Source: Ferrithrix thermotolerans DSM 19514 | GTDB taxonomy: Bacteria > Actinomycetota > Acidimicrobiia > Acidimicrobiales > CAIXPF01 | DNA: 64,000 nucleotides | Direction: 5' to 3' | NCBI GenBank assembly: GCA_945906305.1 | Contig: CAMDQT010000008.1 | Location: 1 to 64,000, forward strand | Shown: positions 44,961 to 53,900 of the stretch, piece after piece | Layout: each line of letters begins with the position of its first letter | Position numbering within the stretch: the stretch's first letter is position 1 | Position numbers and translations under genes: made by a program | Notes under the pieces: generated by a model | Databases searched by the model: none | Told to the model about the DNA's origin: nothing | The model's input: only the letters and a program-made list of their open reading frames with translations

Positions 44961-46625
44961 GTGCAGCCTCTAATGGCATTACTCAAGGGCTCGTTGCACG
45001 GTGGCGGGAGGCGATCGGCACGTCTGGTGACCGTGGCCCTGGTGGCCTTCGCCGCGATCCTGTTTCAAGCCGTCGTGGCCGATGGACAGGAGGTCCAGGC
45101 GAACACAAGGTCTGGTACCCTCGGCATGCGGGTCAGTACGGGCAAGTTCAGCCGAGCCCGTTTCGACGCCGTCGAGATGTGGCTCGGTAGACCAGTGTCG
45201 TGGACCACGCTGTTTGCAGACCGCGATTCGCCCTCCGAGATGGTTGCCTCGGTGTGGGGCGAGATGGTCAACCCGGTGGCACCGCTGCCCGCGTTGGCTG
45301 GTCGCCTTGATGTGGTGATGACCGTTCCGCTGGCCTTCGGCAAGGGCTCAGGTCGAGACACGGCGGGCCGGGAGGCCATTCGCGCCCAGCTTTCGGAGAC
45401 CGCAGAAGGGGCTTGGGACAGCTACTACCAACTGGTGGCTCGCCACCTCGCCACCGGGGGGTACGGCGACGCCGTCGTGCGCCTGGGCCATGAAATGACC
45501 GGCCCGTTTTACCCGTGGTCGGCCCAGGGCAACGGCGACGCCTATATCAGAGCGTTTCGGCATGTCCATGACGTGATGAGGGTCGTCGCACCGGAGCTTC
45601 GTTTTGAGTGGAACGCGGCGCGCAACACCTTCGCCGAGCATGGCCCGGATGCGTACCCCGGTGATGAATACGTGGACGTCATTGGACTGGACACCTATTA
45701 CGACCCCCTGAAGGGCGACCCCGTCCCGCTGGTCGAAGATGTCTGGACTCGCCGCTATGCCGCGGTGCTCCAGGAGCACCTCGCCTTTGCCCAAGCTCAC
45801 GACAAGCCGGTCAGCTATGCCGAATGGGCAGTTGGTGGGGTGGACGACCCGGCCTACATCCATCGGATGCGTGGGTGGTTCGAGGCCTTGCCGACTAGCG
45901 GGCCCGGTCACTTGCTCTATCAGTCCTATTGGAATGTGACCAGCGAGAAATACGACCTAGCGTTGCGGACGCGTAACGCCAAGGCCTACCGGGCATCTTT
46001 CGGTGCGGCCCATCCTTCGGGGCCTCAGAACATCTTTGCGGTGGAAGACGGCGTTTCGAACCCTGGTGACGGTCAACCGCCGATAACTTGGACGTCCTCG
46101 CCGGTGACCGTGACCACCACCACATCGCCGGCACCCGTCGTGACCACGCCCACCAGTACTCCGGCCAGCACGGTGCTGCTCGACAGCACAATTACCCATG
46201 CCGCGGACCGCCTTGTGGAACGTCCGCTCGATGCGCCGCTGCAGTGGAGCGGTCCGACTTCATTGCGGGCCCCATCGTTTCGGCTTAGCGCCAACGTGAC
46301 CGCGCGGCCGATTGAGGGGCCCGTGAATCTGCAGATCTGTTTCTGGCAAGACAACCATCGGGCTCAGGCGTGTGCCCTGCCGGTTCTACTCGGTGACGGC
46401 ACGACCGAAGTGGATCTCGGGCCGACCAGCGGTTGGTGGACCAGCCCGGAGTGGCGCTGGTCCCAGCCCGCGGACGCCATCCGGGTGTTGTTCAAGGACC
46501 CCGCATCGGGAAGGCTGCTCAATGACCGGCTGTGTGGCTCGGTGTGCTTCCGGGGGGGAACCCTGCCTGCCGGGCCGCTGCTCACCGCCCGGGTACAGGT
46601 GGTCGTGGCACCGGCTTCGGGCTGA
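44961..46625 (+). CDS. Secreted GH26-like glycosidase with C-terminal accessory domain
   Basis: The 554-residue protein has an N-terminal membrane or signal segment (LVTVALVAFAAILFQAVVADG). A GH26-like barrel follows to about residue 350: GGYGDAVVRLGHEMTGPFYPW carries the likely acid/base glutamate 178, and KPVSYAEWAVGG the likely nucleophile glutamate 288. A Thr/Pro-rich linker (about 370-403) leads to a C-terminal domain with LQICFWQDN, GWWTSPEWRW and IRVLFKDPASGRLL plus a CGSVC pair. GH26 enzymes cleave beta-mannans or related glucans; exopolysaccharide cleavage is inferred. It starts at GTG 44961 and has a paralogue immediately downstream. Confidence 0.85.
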   Translation: MQPLMALLKGSLHGGGRRSARLVTVALVAFAAILFQAVVADGQEVQANTRSGTLGMRVSTGKFSRARFDAVEMWLGRPVSWTTLFADRDSPSEMVASVWGEMVNPVAPLPALAGRLDVVMTVPLAFGKGSGRDTAGREAIRAQLSETAEGAWDSYYQLVARHLATGGYGDAVVRLGHEMTGPFYPWSAQGNGDAYIRAFRHVHDVMRVVAPELRFEWNAARNTFAEHGPDAYPGDEYVDVIGLDTYYDPLKGDPVPLVEDVWTRRYAAVLQEHLAFAQAHDKPVSYAEWAVGGVDDPAYIHRMRGWFEALPTSGPGHLLYQSYWNVTSEKYDLALRTRNAKAYRASFGAAHPSGPQNIFAVEDGVSNPGDGQPPITWTSSPVTVTTTTSPAPVVTTPTSTPASTVLLDSTITHAADRLVERPLDAPLQWSGPTSLRAPSFRLSANVTARPIEGPVNLQICFWQDNHRAQACALPVLLGDGTTEVDLGPTSGWWTSPEWRWSQPADAIRVLFKDPASGRLLNDRLCGSVCFRGGTLPAGPLLTARVQVVVAPASG

Positions 46626-46767
46626 CACGGACCGCGACACACGGCAACGCCCGGCGAGGCGGTAACGTGGCCCCACCGGGTGGGTCTACAGGCCAAGCCG
46701 GGCGAGCCCAACCGGGCGGCGGTTGGCGGTGACATAGGCGGACGCGTGGTCGCGCCTTTGGGGTTGC

Positions 46768-49494
46768 GTGGTGCATCAGCGCAGAACGGTCGGGGCGGCG
46801 CTAGCGATGACTGGCGTGCTGTTGGTGGCCGTCGTCGCTACGGTGCGCGAATCCCACCGTGCCGAGGCCACCACAGCCCCTTCGACCCTGGGCATGCGGC
46901 CGAACGGTGGGTCCTTGAGCGCGGAGCGATTCGCCGCTGCCGAAACCTGGCTTCGCCGGTCCATCGCCTGGACGGTCGCCATGGCCGATCGCGAGTCGCC
47001 CTCGGCGATGCGGGGATCGGTGTGGGGCCAGTTGGCGCGAAGCGACGCCGTGCTGCCCCGACTGGCTGATCGGCTCGATCTGGTCCTGACGGTGCCGTTG
47101 GCATTCGGGGCTGGCTCGGCCCGAGACAGCGCCGGGCGAGCGGCCATTAGACAGAACTTGAGCGAAACGGCGGCCGGTCGATGGGACAACGACTACGCCG
47201 CGGTGGCGGAGCGTCTGGTGGCGGGCGGCTACGGCGACGCCGTCGTGCGGCTGGGCCATGAGCTGACAGGCTCATGGTACCCGTGGTCGGCACAGGGAAA
47301 CGCCGATGTCTATGTCGCCGCGTTCCGTCACGTGCACGACGTGTTTGCATCGGTTGCCCCCGGCCTGCGCTTCGAGTGGAACGCGGCGAGGTCCACCTTT
47401 GTCCGCTATGGACCAGATGCCTACCCCGGTGATGACTACGTCGATGTAATCGGACTCGACGTCTACTACGAGCCAACCAAGGGTGACCCGGTTCCGCTCG
47501 ACGAGGAGGCCTGGCTCGGTTCCTACCAGGCGGTCCTGCAGGCACATCTCGACTTCGCCATGGGGCACGCCAAGCCGATCAGCTACGCCGAATGGGCCAA
47601 CGGCGAACTCGACGAGCCGCTGTTCGTCGAGCGGATGCATCGGTGGTTCGAGGCGTTGCCTGCATCCGGGCCGGGACGGTTGTTGTACCAGTCCTATTTC
47701 AATGTCACCCAGGATGCCTACAACCTGGCCGGCTTTCCACGTTCGGCCTGGGCCTATCAACGCCTCTTCGGGGTCGTTGCCGACGGCACGCCGATGTACA
47801 CCGGCACCGGTGCCGATGAGCTGGTTCACCTGTACCGCGGCGGTATCGAGATCGGCACGATGACCCTCGAGTCGGTCACCTCGCCTGGTATCACCGTGGT
47901 CCATCCGAGGTCCCCGTCGGCGAGCGGAGGCCCTAAACCGAGCGGATTCCGGTTGTTCGCCACCGATCCGGTCCTGTTGGACATCTCCACCACGGCGTCG
48001 TACGCCGGTGCGGTTTCGGTGTGCCTGCCCTACACGACGGCCATCTACTGGGGGCAGGAAAACCCGCAGTTGCTCGCCGTGCGCAGGGACGGTTCGTCGG
48101 CGCGCTGGGAGAACGTGACCCGGCGGGTCGACTGGGAGAATCACGTGGTGTGCGGTTCGCCGGCCGGTGTGGACAGGCTGGCGGTCGGTATCGGATTCAA
48201 CACCGCACCGACCGTCGGTGGCTCCTCGGCGTCGCTTGATGAGGACACGGTCGTGACGGTGACCCTCACCGCGATGGACATCGACGGCAACGATGTCACC
48301 TTCGAACTCGGTGATGCCGCTTCGGGTGCGGTCGGATTACCGTCGCCGAGCAGGTGCCGCGGTACCTATCCGCGCACCTGCACCGCTACCGTGGCCTATC
48401 GGCCCGATGCGGACTTCTTCGGGGTCGACCGGTTCTTCGTCCGAGCGGACGATGGAAGGTCTTACTCCGACGCGGCGTGGGTGTCGATTCGGGTGGATGC
48501 GGTTGGCGATGAGCCACAGGCGCTGGTGACCGACGCCCGCACCGTGGAGGATGGCGTCGTCTCCGTCCTCCTCACCGGTCGCGATCCCGATGGCCACGAC
48601 TTGATCATCGAGGTGGGCGAGCGACCGTCCCACGGCGTGTTGGGCGCCGTCGGGCCCCTGTCCTGTTGGGCCGCTCCGGCGCGTCTTTGCGCCCGGAGCG
48701 TGCGCTTCACACCCGAGCCCAATTGGTCGGGAACTGACGAGTTCACCTATACGATTCGCAACGCCACCGGGGAGCTCACCGGGCGCGTTGCCCTCAGCGT
48801 CGATCCGGTTAACGACGCGCCGGTGTGTACGCCCGCCGCCATCGAGACGCGTGAGGACGAGGCCGCGGGGTGGCCCATGCGCTGCCACGACGTGGATGGA
48901 GGGCCGCTGGTCTACCGCGTGGTCACAACCCCCACGAATGGGGTCTTGACGGCAGATGCGGCCATGTTGAGCTATCGCCCGATGGCCGATTTCAACGGCA
49001 CTGACTCGTTTCGTTACGCCGCGTTCGACGGGGTCGATTCGTCCGATCCGGCGCTGGTGAGCCTCACGGTGGTGGCCCAGGAGGATGGGCCAGAGGTCGA
49101 TGAGTTGACCGAAGCCGTGGTGGAGGACAGGGCGGGGATCGTGATGCTCAGTGGGAGCGATCGCGACGGTCAGAACCTGGCTTTCGAGGTCACGTCGCCA
49201 CCGGCGCACGGTACCCTCGGCTCGATCGGCGCCCCGAGTTGTTTGGGGCTCGCCCCGAGTCGGTGTAGCGCACTGGTCCGCTACCAAAGCGACGCTGGCT
49301 TCGATGGGGTCGACACGTTCCGTTACCGAGCCCACGACGGGCAATCGATGTCGGCCGAGCGCACCGTGTCCCTCGTCGTAAGCCTCCTCGCGGATGGGAC
49401 CATCTTGGTGGCTGTGGTGCCGAGCGTCGCTTCTGACCAGGAAGGGTTTGGCCCCTTAGCGGCCCTGATCTCTCCGATGATCCTGCCGGTGTAG
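46768..49494 (+). CDS. Secreted GH26-like glycosidase with four cadherin/Ig-like repeats
   Basis: This 908-residue paralogue of the preceding gene has a signal segment (GAALAMTGVLLVAVVATVRE). Its barrel has GLGHEL-type acid/base glutamate 165 (RLGHELTGSWYPW) and nucleophile glutamate 275 (ISYAEWANGE). From about residue 477 to the end it has four tandem cadherin/Ig-like repeats. These begin near NTAPTVGGSSASLDEDTVV, EPQALVTDARTVEDG, NDAPVCTPAAIETREDE and DGPEVDELTEAVVEDRAG, each with a paired cysteine pattern and an FxGxDxFxYxAxDG motif. The repeats probably extend or anchor the enzyme at the surface. No LPXTG-like signal follows. It starts with GTG. Confidence 0.85.
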   Translation: MVHQRRTVGAALAMTGVLLVAVVATVRESHRAEATTAPSTLGMRPNGGSLSAERFAAAETWLRRSIAWTVAMADRESPSAMRGSVWGQLARSDAVLPRLADRLDLVLTVPLAFGAGSARDSAGRAAIRQNLSETAAGRWDNDYAAVAERLVAGGYGDAVVRLGHELTGSWYPWSAQGNADVYVAAFRHVHDVFASVAPGLRFEWNAARSTFVRYGPDAYPGDDYVDVIGLDVYYEPTKGDPVPLDEEAWLGSYQAVLQAHLDFAMGHAKPISYAEWANGELDEPLFVERMHRWFEALPASGPGRLLYQSYFNVTQDAYNLAGFPRSAWAYQRLFGVVADGTPMYTGTGADELVHLYRGGIEIGTMTLESVTSPGITVVHPRSPSASGGPKPSGFRLFATDPVLLDISTTASYAGAVSVCLPYTTAIYWGQENPQLLAVRRDGSSARWENVTRRVDWENHVVCGSPAGVDRLAVGIGFNTAPTVGGSSASLDEDTVVTVTLTAMDIDGNDVTFELGDAASGAVGLPSPSRCRGTYPRTCTATVAYRPDADFFGVDRFFVRADDGRSYSDAAWVSIRVDAVGDEPQALVTDARTVEDGVVSVLLTGRDPDGHDLIIEVGERPSHGVLGAVGPLSCWAAPARLCARSVRFTPEPNWSGTDEFTYTIRNATGELTGRVALSVDPVNDAPVCTPAAIETREDEAAGWPMRCHDVDGGPLVYRVVTTPTNGVLTADAAMLSYRPMADFNGTDSFRYAAFDGVDSSDPALVSLTVVAQEDGPEVDELTEAVVEDRAGIVMLSGSDRDGQNLAFEVTSPPAHGTLGSIGAPSCLGLAPSRCSALVRYQSDAGFDGVDTFRYRAHDGQSMSAERTVSLVVSLLADGTILVAVVPSVASDQEGFGPLAALISPMILPV

Positions 49495-49576
49495 CAGGCC
49501 GACGGGGATCCAATGGACAGAACTGCTAACGGTCGATGCCGTTCCGGCCGATAACGCCATGGGAGGAAAAAACAGG

Positions 49577-50554
49577 ATGCGAGTTCTCGTTGCAGGAGGT
49601 GGCGGTTTTATCGGTGGCCATCTGGTCGGTCGGCTCTTGGACGAGGGCCACACGGTTCGCGCCGTGGACGTGAAGCCCATGGACGAATGGTGGCAGGTGC
49701 ACCCCGGGGCCGAGCGTCTCGATCGGCACGATCTTCGTCGACTGGGACCTTGCGAGGCGGTGGTCGATGGCATGGATCACGTGTACAACCTCGCGGCAGA
49801 CATGGGCGGCATGGGGTTCATCGAGAACAACAAGGCCGCCTGCATGCTCAGCGTGATGATCAACACCCATTTGCTCGAGTGCTCGCTCGCGGCCGACGTG
49901 AAGCGTTACTTCTACGCCAGTTCGGCCTGTGTCTATGCCGCGGAGCATCAGACCGATCCGAACGTCACGGCATTGCGGGAGCAGGACGCCTATCCTGCTC
50001 AGCCCGAAGACGGCTACGGCTGGGAGAAACTCTTTTCCGAGCGGATGTGCCGCCACTTCCGGGAGGATTTTGGCCTGGAAACCCGCGTTGCTCGATATCA
50101 CAACGTGTACGGCCCGAACGGCACGTGGAAGGGCGGCCGCGAGAAGGCCCCGGCGGCAATCTGCCGGAAAATCGCCATGGCCCAACACAGCGGTGACACC
50201 GTCATCGATGTCTGGGGTGACGGCCAGCAGACCCGCAGTTTCATGTTTGTGGACGACTGTGTGGAGGGGACCCGTCGGCTGACGGACTCCGACATCGTCG
50301 AGCCGATCAACATCGGCTCCTCCGAGTTGGTTTCCATCAACCAGTTGGTCGATCTGGTGGCCGATATCGCGGGGATCAGCGTGACGCGTCGCCACGATCT
50401 CAGCGCGCCGCAGGGCGTCCGAGGTCGTAACAGCGACAACACGATGATCTTGCAGAAGATGGGGTGGGAGCCTTCGATCAAGTTGCGCGAGGGGCTGACC
50501 CGAACCTTCGAGTGGGTGCGCCAGCAGGTCCGGGCGGAACTCACCCGGGTGTGA
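49577..50554 (+). CDS. NAD-dependent epimerase, GDP-mannose 3,5-epimerase-like
   Basis: The 325-residue extended SDR has the cofactor motif VAGGGGFIGGHLVGRLLDEG, and YNLAADMGGMGFIENNKAAC, a hallmark of GDP-mannose 3,5-epimerases. FYASSACVYAAEHQ and the catalytic YGWEK pair (tyrosine 147, lysine 151) follow, with YHNVYGPNGTWKGGREKAPA later. The plant enzyme makes GDP-L-galactose and GDP-L-gulose from GDP-mannose. The exact product here is uncertain. The ATG at 49577 has GGGAGG ten bases upstream, which decided it over 49559. A strong terminator follows the stop. Confidence 0.85.
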   Translation: MRVLVAGGGGFIGGHLVGRLLDEGHTVRAVDVKPMDEWWQVHPGAERLDRHDLRRLGPCEAVVDGMDHVYNLAADMGGMGFIENNKAACMLSVMINTHLLECSLAADVKRYFYASSACVYAAEHQTDPNVTALREQDAYPAQPEDGYGWEKLFSERMCRHFREDFGLETRVARYHNVYGPNGTWKGGREKAPAAICRKIAMAQHSGDTVIDVWGDGQQTRSFMFVDDCVEGTRRLTDSDIVEPINIGSSELVSINQLVDLVADIAGISVTRRHDLSAPQGVRGRNSDNTMILQKMGWEPSIKLREGLTRTFEWVRQQVRAELTRV

Positions 50555-50592
50555 TTATCCCGGCGCTCAAACGCCGCACGGTACCGAACGCG

Positions 50593-50632
50593 AGTGCAGC
50601 CAGCCGCTTTTCCGGCTGGCTGCACTTTGTTG
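50593..50632 (+). terminator. Rho-independent terminator after the epimerase gene
   Basis: A perfect 14-base-pair stem, AGTGCAGCCAGCCG (50593-50606) with CGGCTGGCTGCACT (50613-50626), encloses a six-base loop and runs into a T-rich tract (TTTGTTG). It closes the transcript of the GH26/epimerase genes about 40 bases after the stop. Confidence 0.88.
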
Positions 50633-50985
50633 TCGTTCCGTAACAATCAAGAGCAAAGCCATGCCGGCTGGAGCCGAAACGCTGCACGGTAGGTCGTGTG
50701 TATTCCGCTGGGGTTCGGTTTAACACCCAACGCGACGCAAGCATCACCAATGGTGGCCACGCCATCCTTTCGCCCGACAAGTGGCGGCCTGCGACGGTCC
50801 CACGCCACCGACTTCGGCTTGGGCAGGCGGTACACTTCGAGCCAATTCGGTCCGTCGGGGCGAAACCGTCGGGGCGATGATCAGTGTGCGGGCACTGGTG
50901 GGTCAGTTTCCCTGTATCGGTGGGTGAATCCGTCGTAGAGGATCGAACTGATTCCACGGCGGGGCATTTGTGAGGCGGGCAATTC
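50633..50985 (+). other. Long upstream region of the giant secreted-protein gene
   Basis: These 353 bases lie between the terminator and the giant gene. They contain a small hairpin (CGGC-TGGA-GCCG near 50661-50675) and a 12-base direct repeat CCGTCGGGGCGA (50852-50863 and 50866-50877). A CACC-AAT-GGTG hairpin lies near 50750. A TACACT hexamer near 50830 may be a -10 element. Open frames on both strands are short and unrecognised. The region may hold a promoter and a structured leader, but I cannot assign a known RNA family. Confidence 0.4.
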
Positions 50986-53900
50986 ATGGTGAGGTTTAGG
51001 ACCCGACGGTTGGCGCTTTCGCGTCGCCTGAGCATGGCCGGTCTCGTCCTTGCCGTGCTGAGCCTGTCCCTGATCTCGGTGGCGGTTCGCAGCGAACCGG
51101 CTGGGGCAGGCATCTACTTCAACGACGTCGAGTACACCTACAAGGAGTACTGGGCGAGCCACAATTCCTTTACCGCCGGATGTGGTGTGCACGCTACCTC
51201 CGGTGGCAGCTGGTACTCCGAACCGATGGGCTGCACGAAGTCGATCACCCTCACCATCCCCGACAACATTCAAGGTGCCATCGCGGCGGTGATCTATGTG
51301 GACCTGTGGCGGAACCGCCCCGGCGGATCCGCTCGGTTCAGCATCAACGACGGACCGCAGATTCGCCCGTCGCGCGGCAGCTTGTTCAGCCGCGATACCT
51401 ATACGAACCCGGTTCCGCTGACCCAGCTCCGGCAGGGGGCGAACACCATCACCTTTGATGAGACCACCGGCGCTTTCCACGTGCACGACCTGATGGTTCG
51501 GGTGTATTACAGCCCGACGCAGCCTCTCGTCCCTGGGCCCGGTAGTGATGTGACCCCACCCACCGGATCGCTCGATCTCATCAGTGCCGCGAGCGTTAAC
51601 CGCACTCCGCTCCAGGGTGGCACCCTCAACGTGGACAACAACGAGATCACGCTGTCAGCGAGCGCCAATGCCGCGGCCTACGTCGAGTTTCATGCGTACT
51701 ACGACGGATTCGACGAGGACAACGACGGCCAGACCCTCGACTGGCACAACTTCACCCACAACAACTGGGCCCCGGGGGGGACCGCGGCCAAGCCGACCGG
51801 TGCGACCATGGGCCACATCGGTACCGACAGCGCGGCCCCCTATCGGGTGACGTGGAGCCTTCCCGAGGTCAAAAACCAATCCGGGGTGAAGTTCAAGGTC
51901 CGCATTGTTGACGGCGCCGGCAACGTCCGTGAAGCCCCCGGAGGTGTCTCTAGCCCCTTTACGCTGGCCCGCTCTTACCAGGTGGAGAGTTACACCATTG
52001 CTGGTTTCGAGGATGCCGGTCTCTTCTTCGATGGGCTGCCGCAGCTCGCCACGCGAGCCATCACGTTGCCAACAGATCTCGGCAATGTCAGCCGCGCCTA
52101 TCTCCTGGGCAACTTCTGGGGTAATCCGGGAATCTCCCTCAACGACAACTCGTATTTCCGGGCCTTCACGACCGGCGAGGACACTTGGCGGACCTCCAAG
52201 CGTGAGCTCACCATCAACCACCTGAAGCCTGGCATCAACACCATCAAATACGGTTTCGTGCCCCCGGAGTTCGGTCATCTCATCGAAAAACCGGGTCCTA
52301 TGGTGGTGATCCACCGCACCGCTCCGGCCGGTACGCCAGTTATCACCACCCAGCCCGTGGCGACCGTCGTCGGTCAGGGCCTGCAGGCAACCTTCACGGC
52401 TACGGCGACGGGAGCGCCCGATCTGAGTTATCAGTGGCGCAAGAACAATGTCGCCATCCCGGGCGCTGTCGAGCTCTCCTACACCACGACGCCCCTGCAA
52501 CCTGCGGACAGCGGCAATGCCTACAGCGTGGTGGTCACCAACGGTCAGGGGTCTGCGACGAGCACGGCCGCCACGGTCACTGTTCTGCCCACCGGTGTGG
52601 CCACGGGGCCGTGGTGGGACGCGACATGGGATTTTCGTGTTCCGGTCACGGTCTCTCCAGGTGACACCGCTCGGAGCGACAAGACCGTCGAGGTGCTGCT
52701 CAACTTCAGCGAATTGATGCGTAACGCCGGCAACGGCGGGCCGAGTTTCGACCCGAACTCGGTCCGGGTGGTCGAGGTCGATGCTTCAGGAACCGTCATT
52801 GACGCCAACGTCGCCCGCCAGGTTGATCCGGCAGAGGGCTACAGCGCGGCGGTCAATGCCAAGGCCAACGTCATCTTCACCATGACCGGCACAACCAACC
52901 CCGAGACGTCGCGTACCTATCACGTGTACTTCGACAAGACCGTCAAGAACATCCCGGCACCGACGGTGACGCCACGTATCACCGTGACTGACAACGTGCT
53001 CGACGGCGGTTTCGCCAGCTACCAGTTCAATGGGATCGGCTCCACTTGGGTGTACCACAAGGAGGGCGGAGGCTTCTCAAAGCTGCTCGACGCGGAAGGG
53101 GTGGATTGGATCAACTGGAGAACGAACACCGGCGCGGCCGGCGACTACCGTGGCGTGCCCAACGCGGTCATGCCCAGCAACGGCGGGTATTTCCACCCCG
53201 GCCGGGCGGGCGCGGGGACCTCGAGGATCGTCTCCACCGGTCCGCTGAAGATCACCATCGAAACGGAGAGCGCCGACAAGCTCTGGGTAGCACGGTGGGA
53301 GGTCTATCCGACCTACGCGACCTTCAGCATGGTGCGGGCCAACAAGCTTTTCTGGTTCCTTTACGAGGCCCTACCTGGGGGTACGTTGGACCTCGGCGGG
53401 AACGACGTGGTGGTTCGATCCGATGGGCAATCGGTCAACATCGATGGGACCTTCCATACCGACCTCCCAGGCCAGGAGTGGGTGTACGTCGGGGACAAGG
53501 CCATGCATCGGTCCTTCTATGTGGCGCACCATCAAGATGAGGGCTCGGTCGAGTCCTACTGGCTGCTCCAAGGACAGATGCCTGTGCTCGGCTTCGGCCG
53601 TGGCGGCAAAAGTCTGAACGAATCCTTCCTCAACCCGACGATCAACGGACAGCCGCAGACTTTCACGGTCGGGTTGGTCGATTCCACCGACTTCGACGTC
53701 GCCGCACGTGGCATCCGCGCCGCCTACCAACCTCTTGTTGTGCAGACCGGCGCCGCTGAGTTCAACGGCGTGTTCAACGGGCTGGAGAGCGACGACTTCT
53801 CCGATGGGTCATTGAACTCGAGGTGGACCTTCTACGACCCTGTCGGTAACACCGTGCTCAGCACGACCGGTACCGATGTGCAGTTGGCCATTCCCGGCGT

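Noticed and set aside
46640-46700. GC-rich complementary stretches between the two GH26 genes as a terminator
   Set aside because: The possible stems are short and imperfect and lack a T-tract, so readthrough is as likely.
50640-50710. Sequence GCAAAGCC followed by a CGGC/GCCG hairpin and GGTAGG, recalling the second half of a GEMM (c-di-GMP) riboswitch
   Set aside because: The first half, with its conserved purine run and GNRA tetraloop arm, is not visible upstream, where the terminator lies instead. Resemblance is limited to short motifs, so I do not call a riboswitch.
50647-50835. Minus-strand open frame of 62 residues between the epimerase and the giant gene
   Set aside because: No recognisable family, no ribosome-binding site and basic low-complexity composition. 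It overlaps the structured region and lies opposite the likely promoter.
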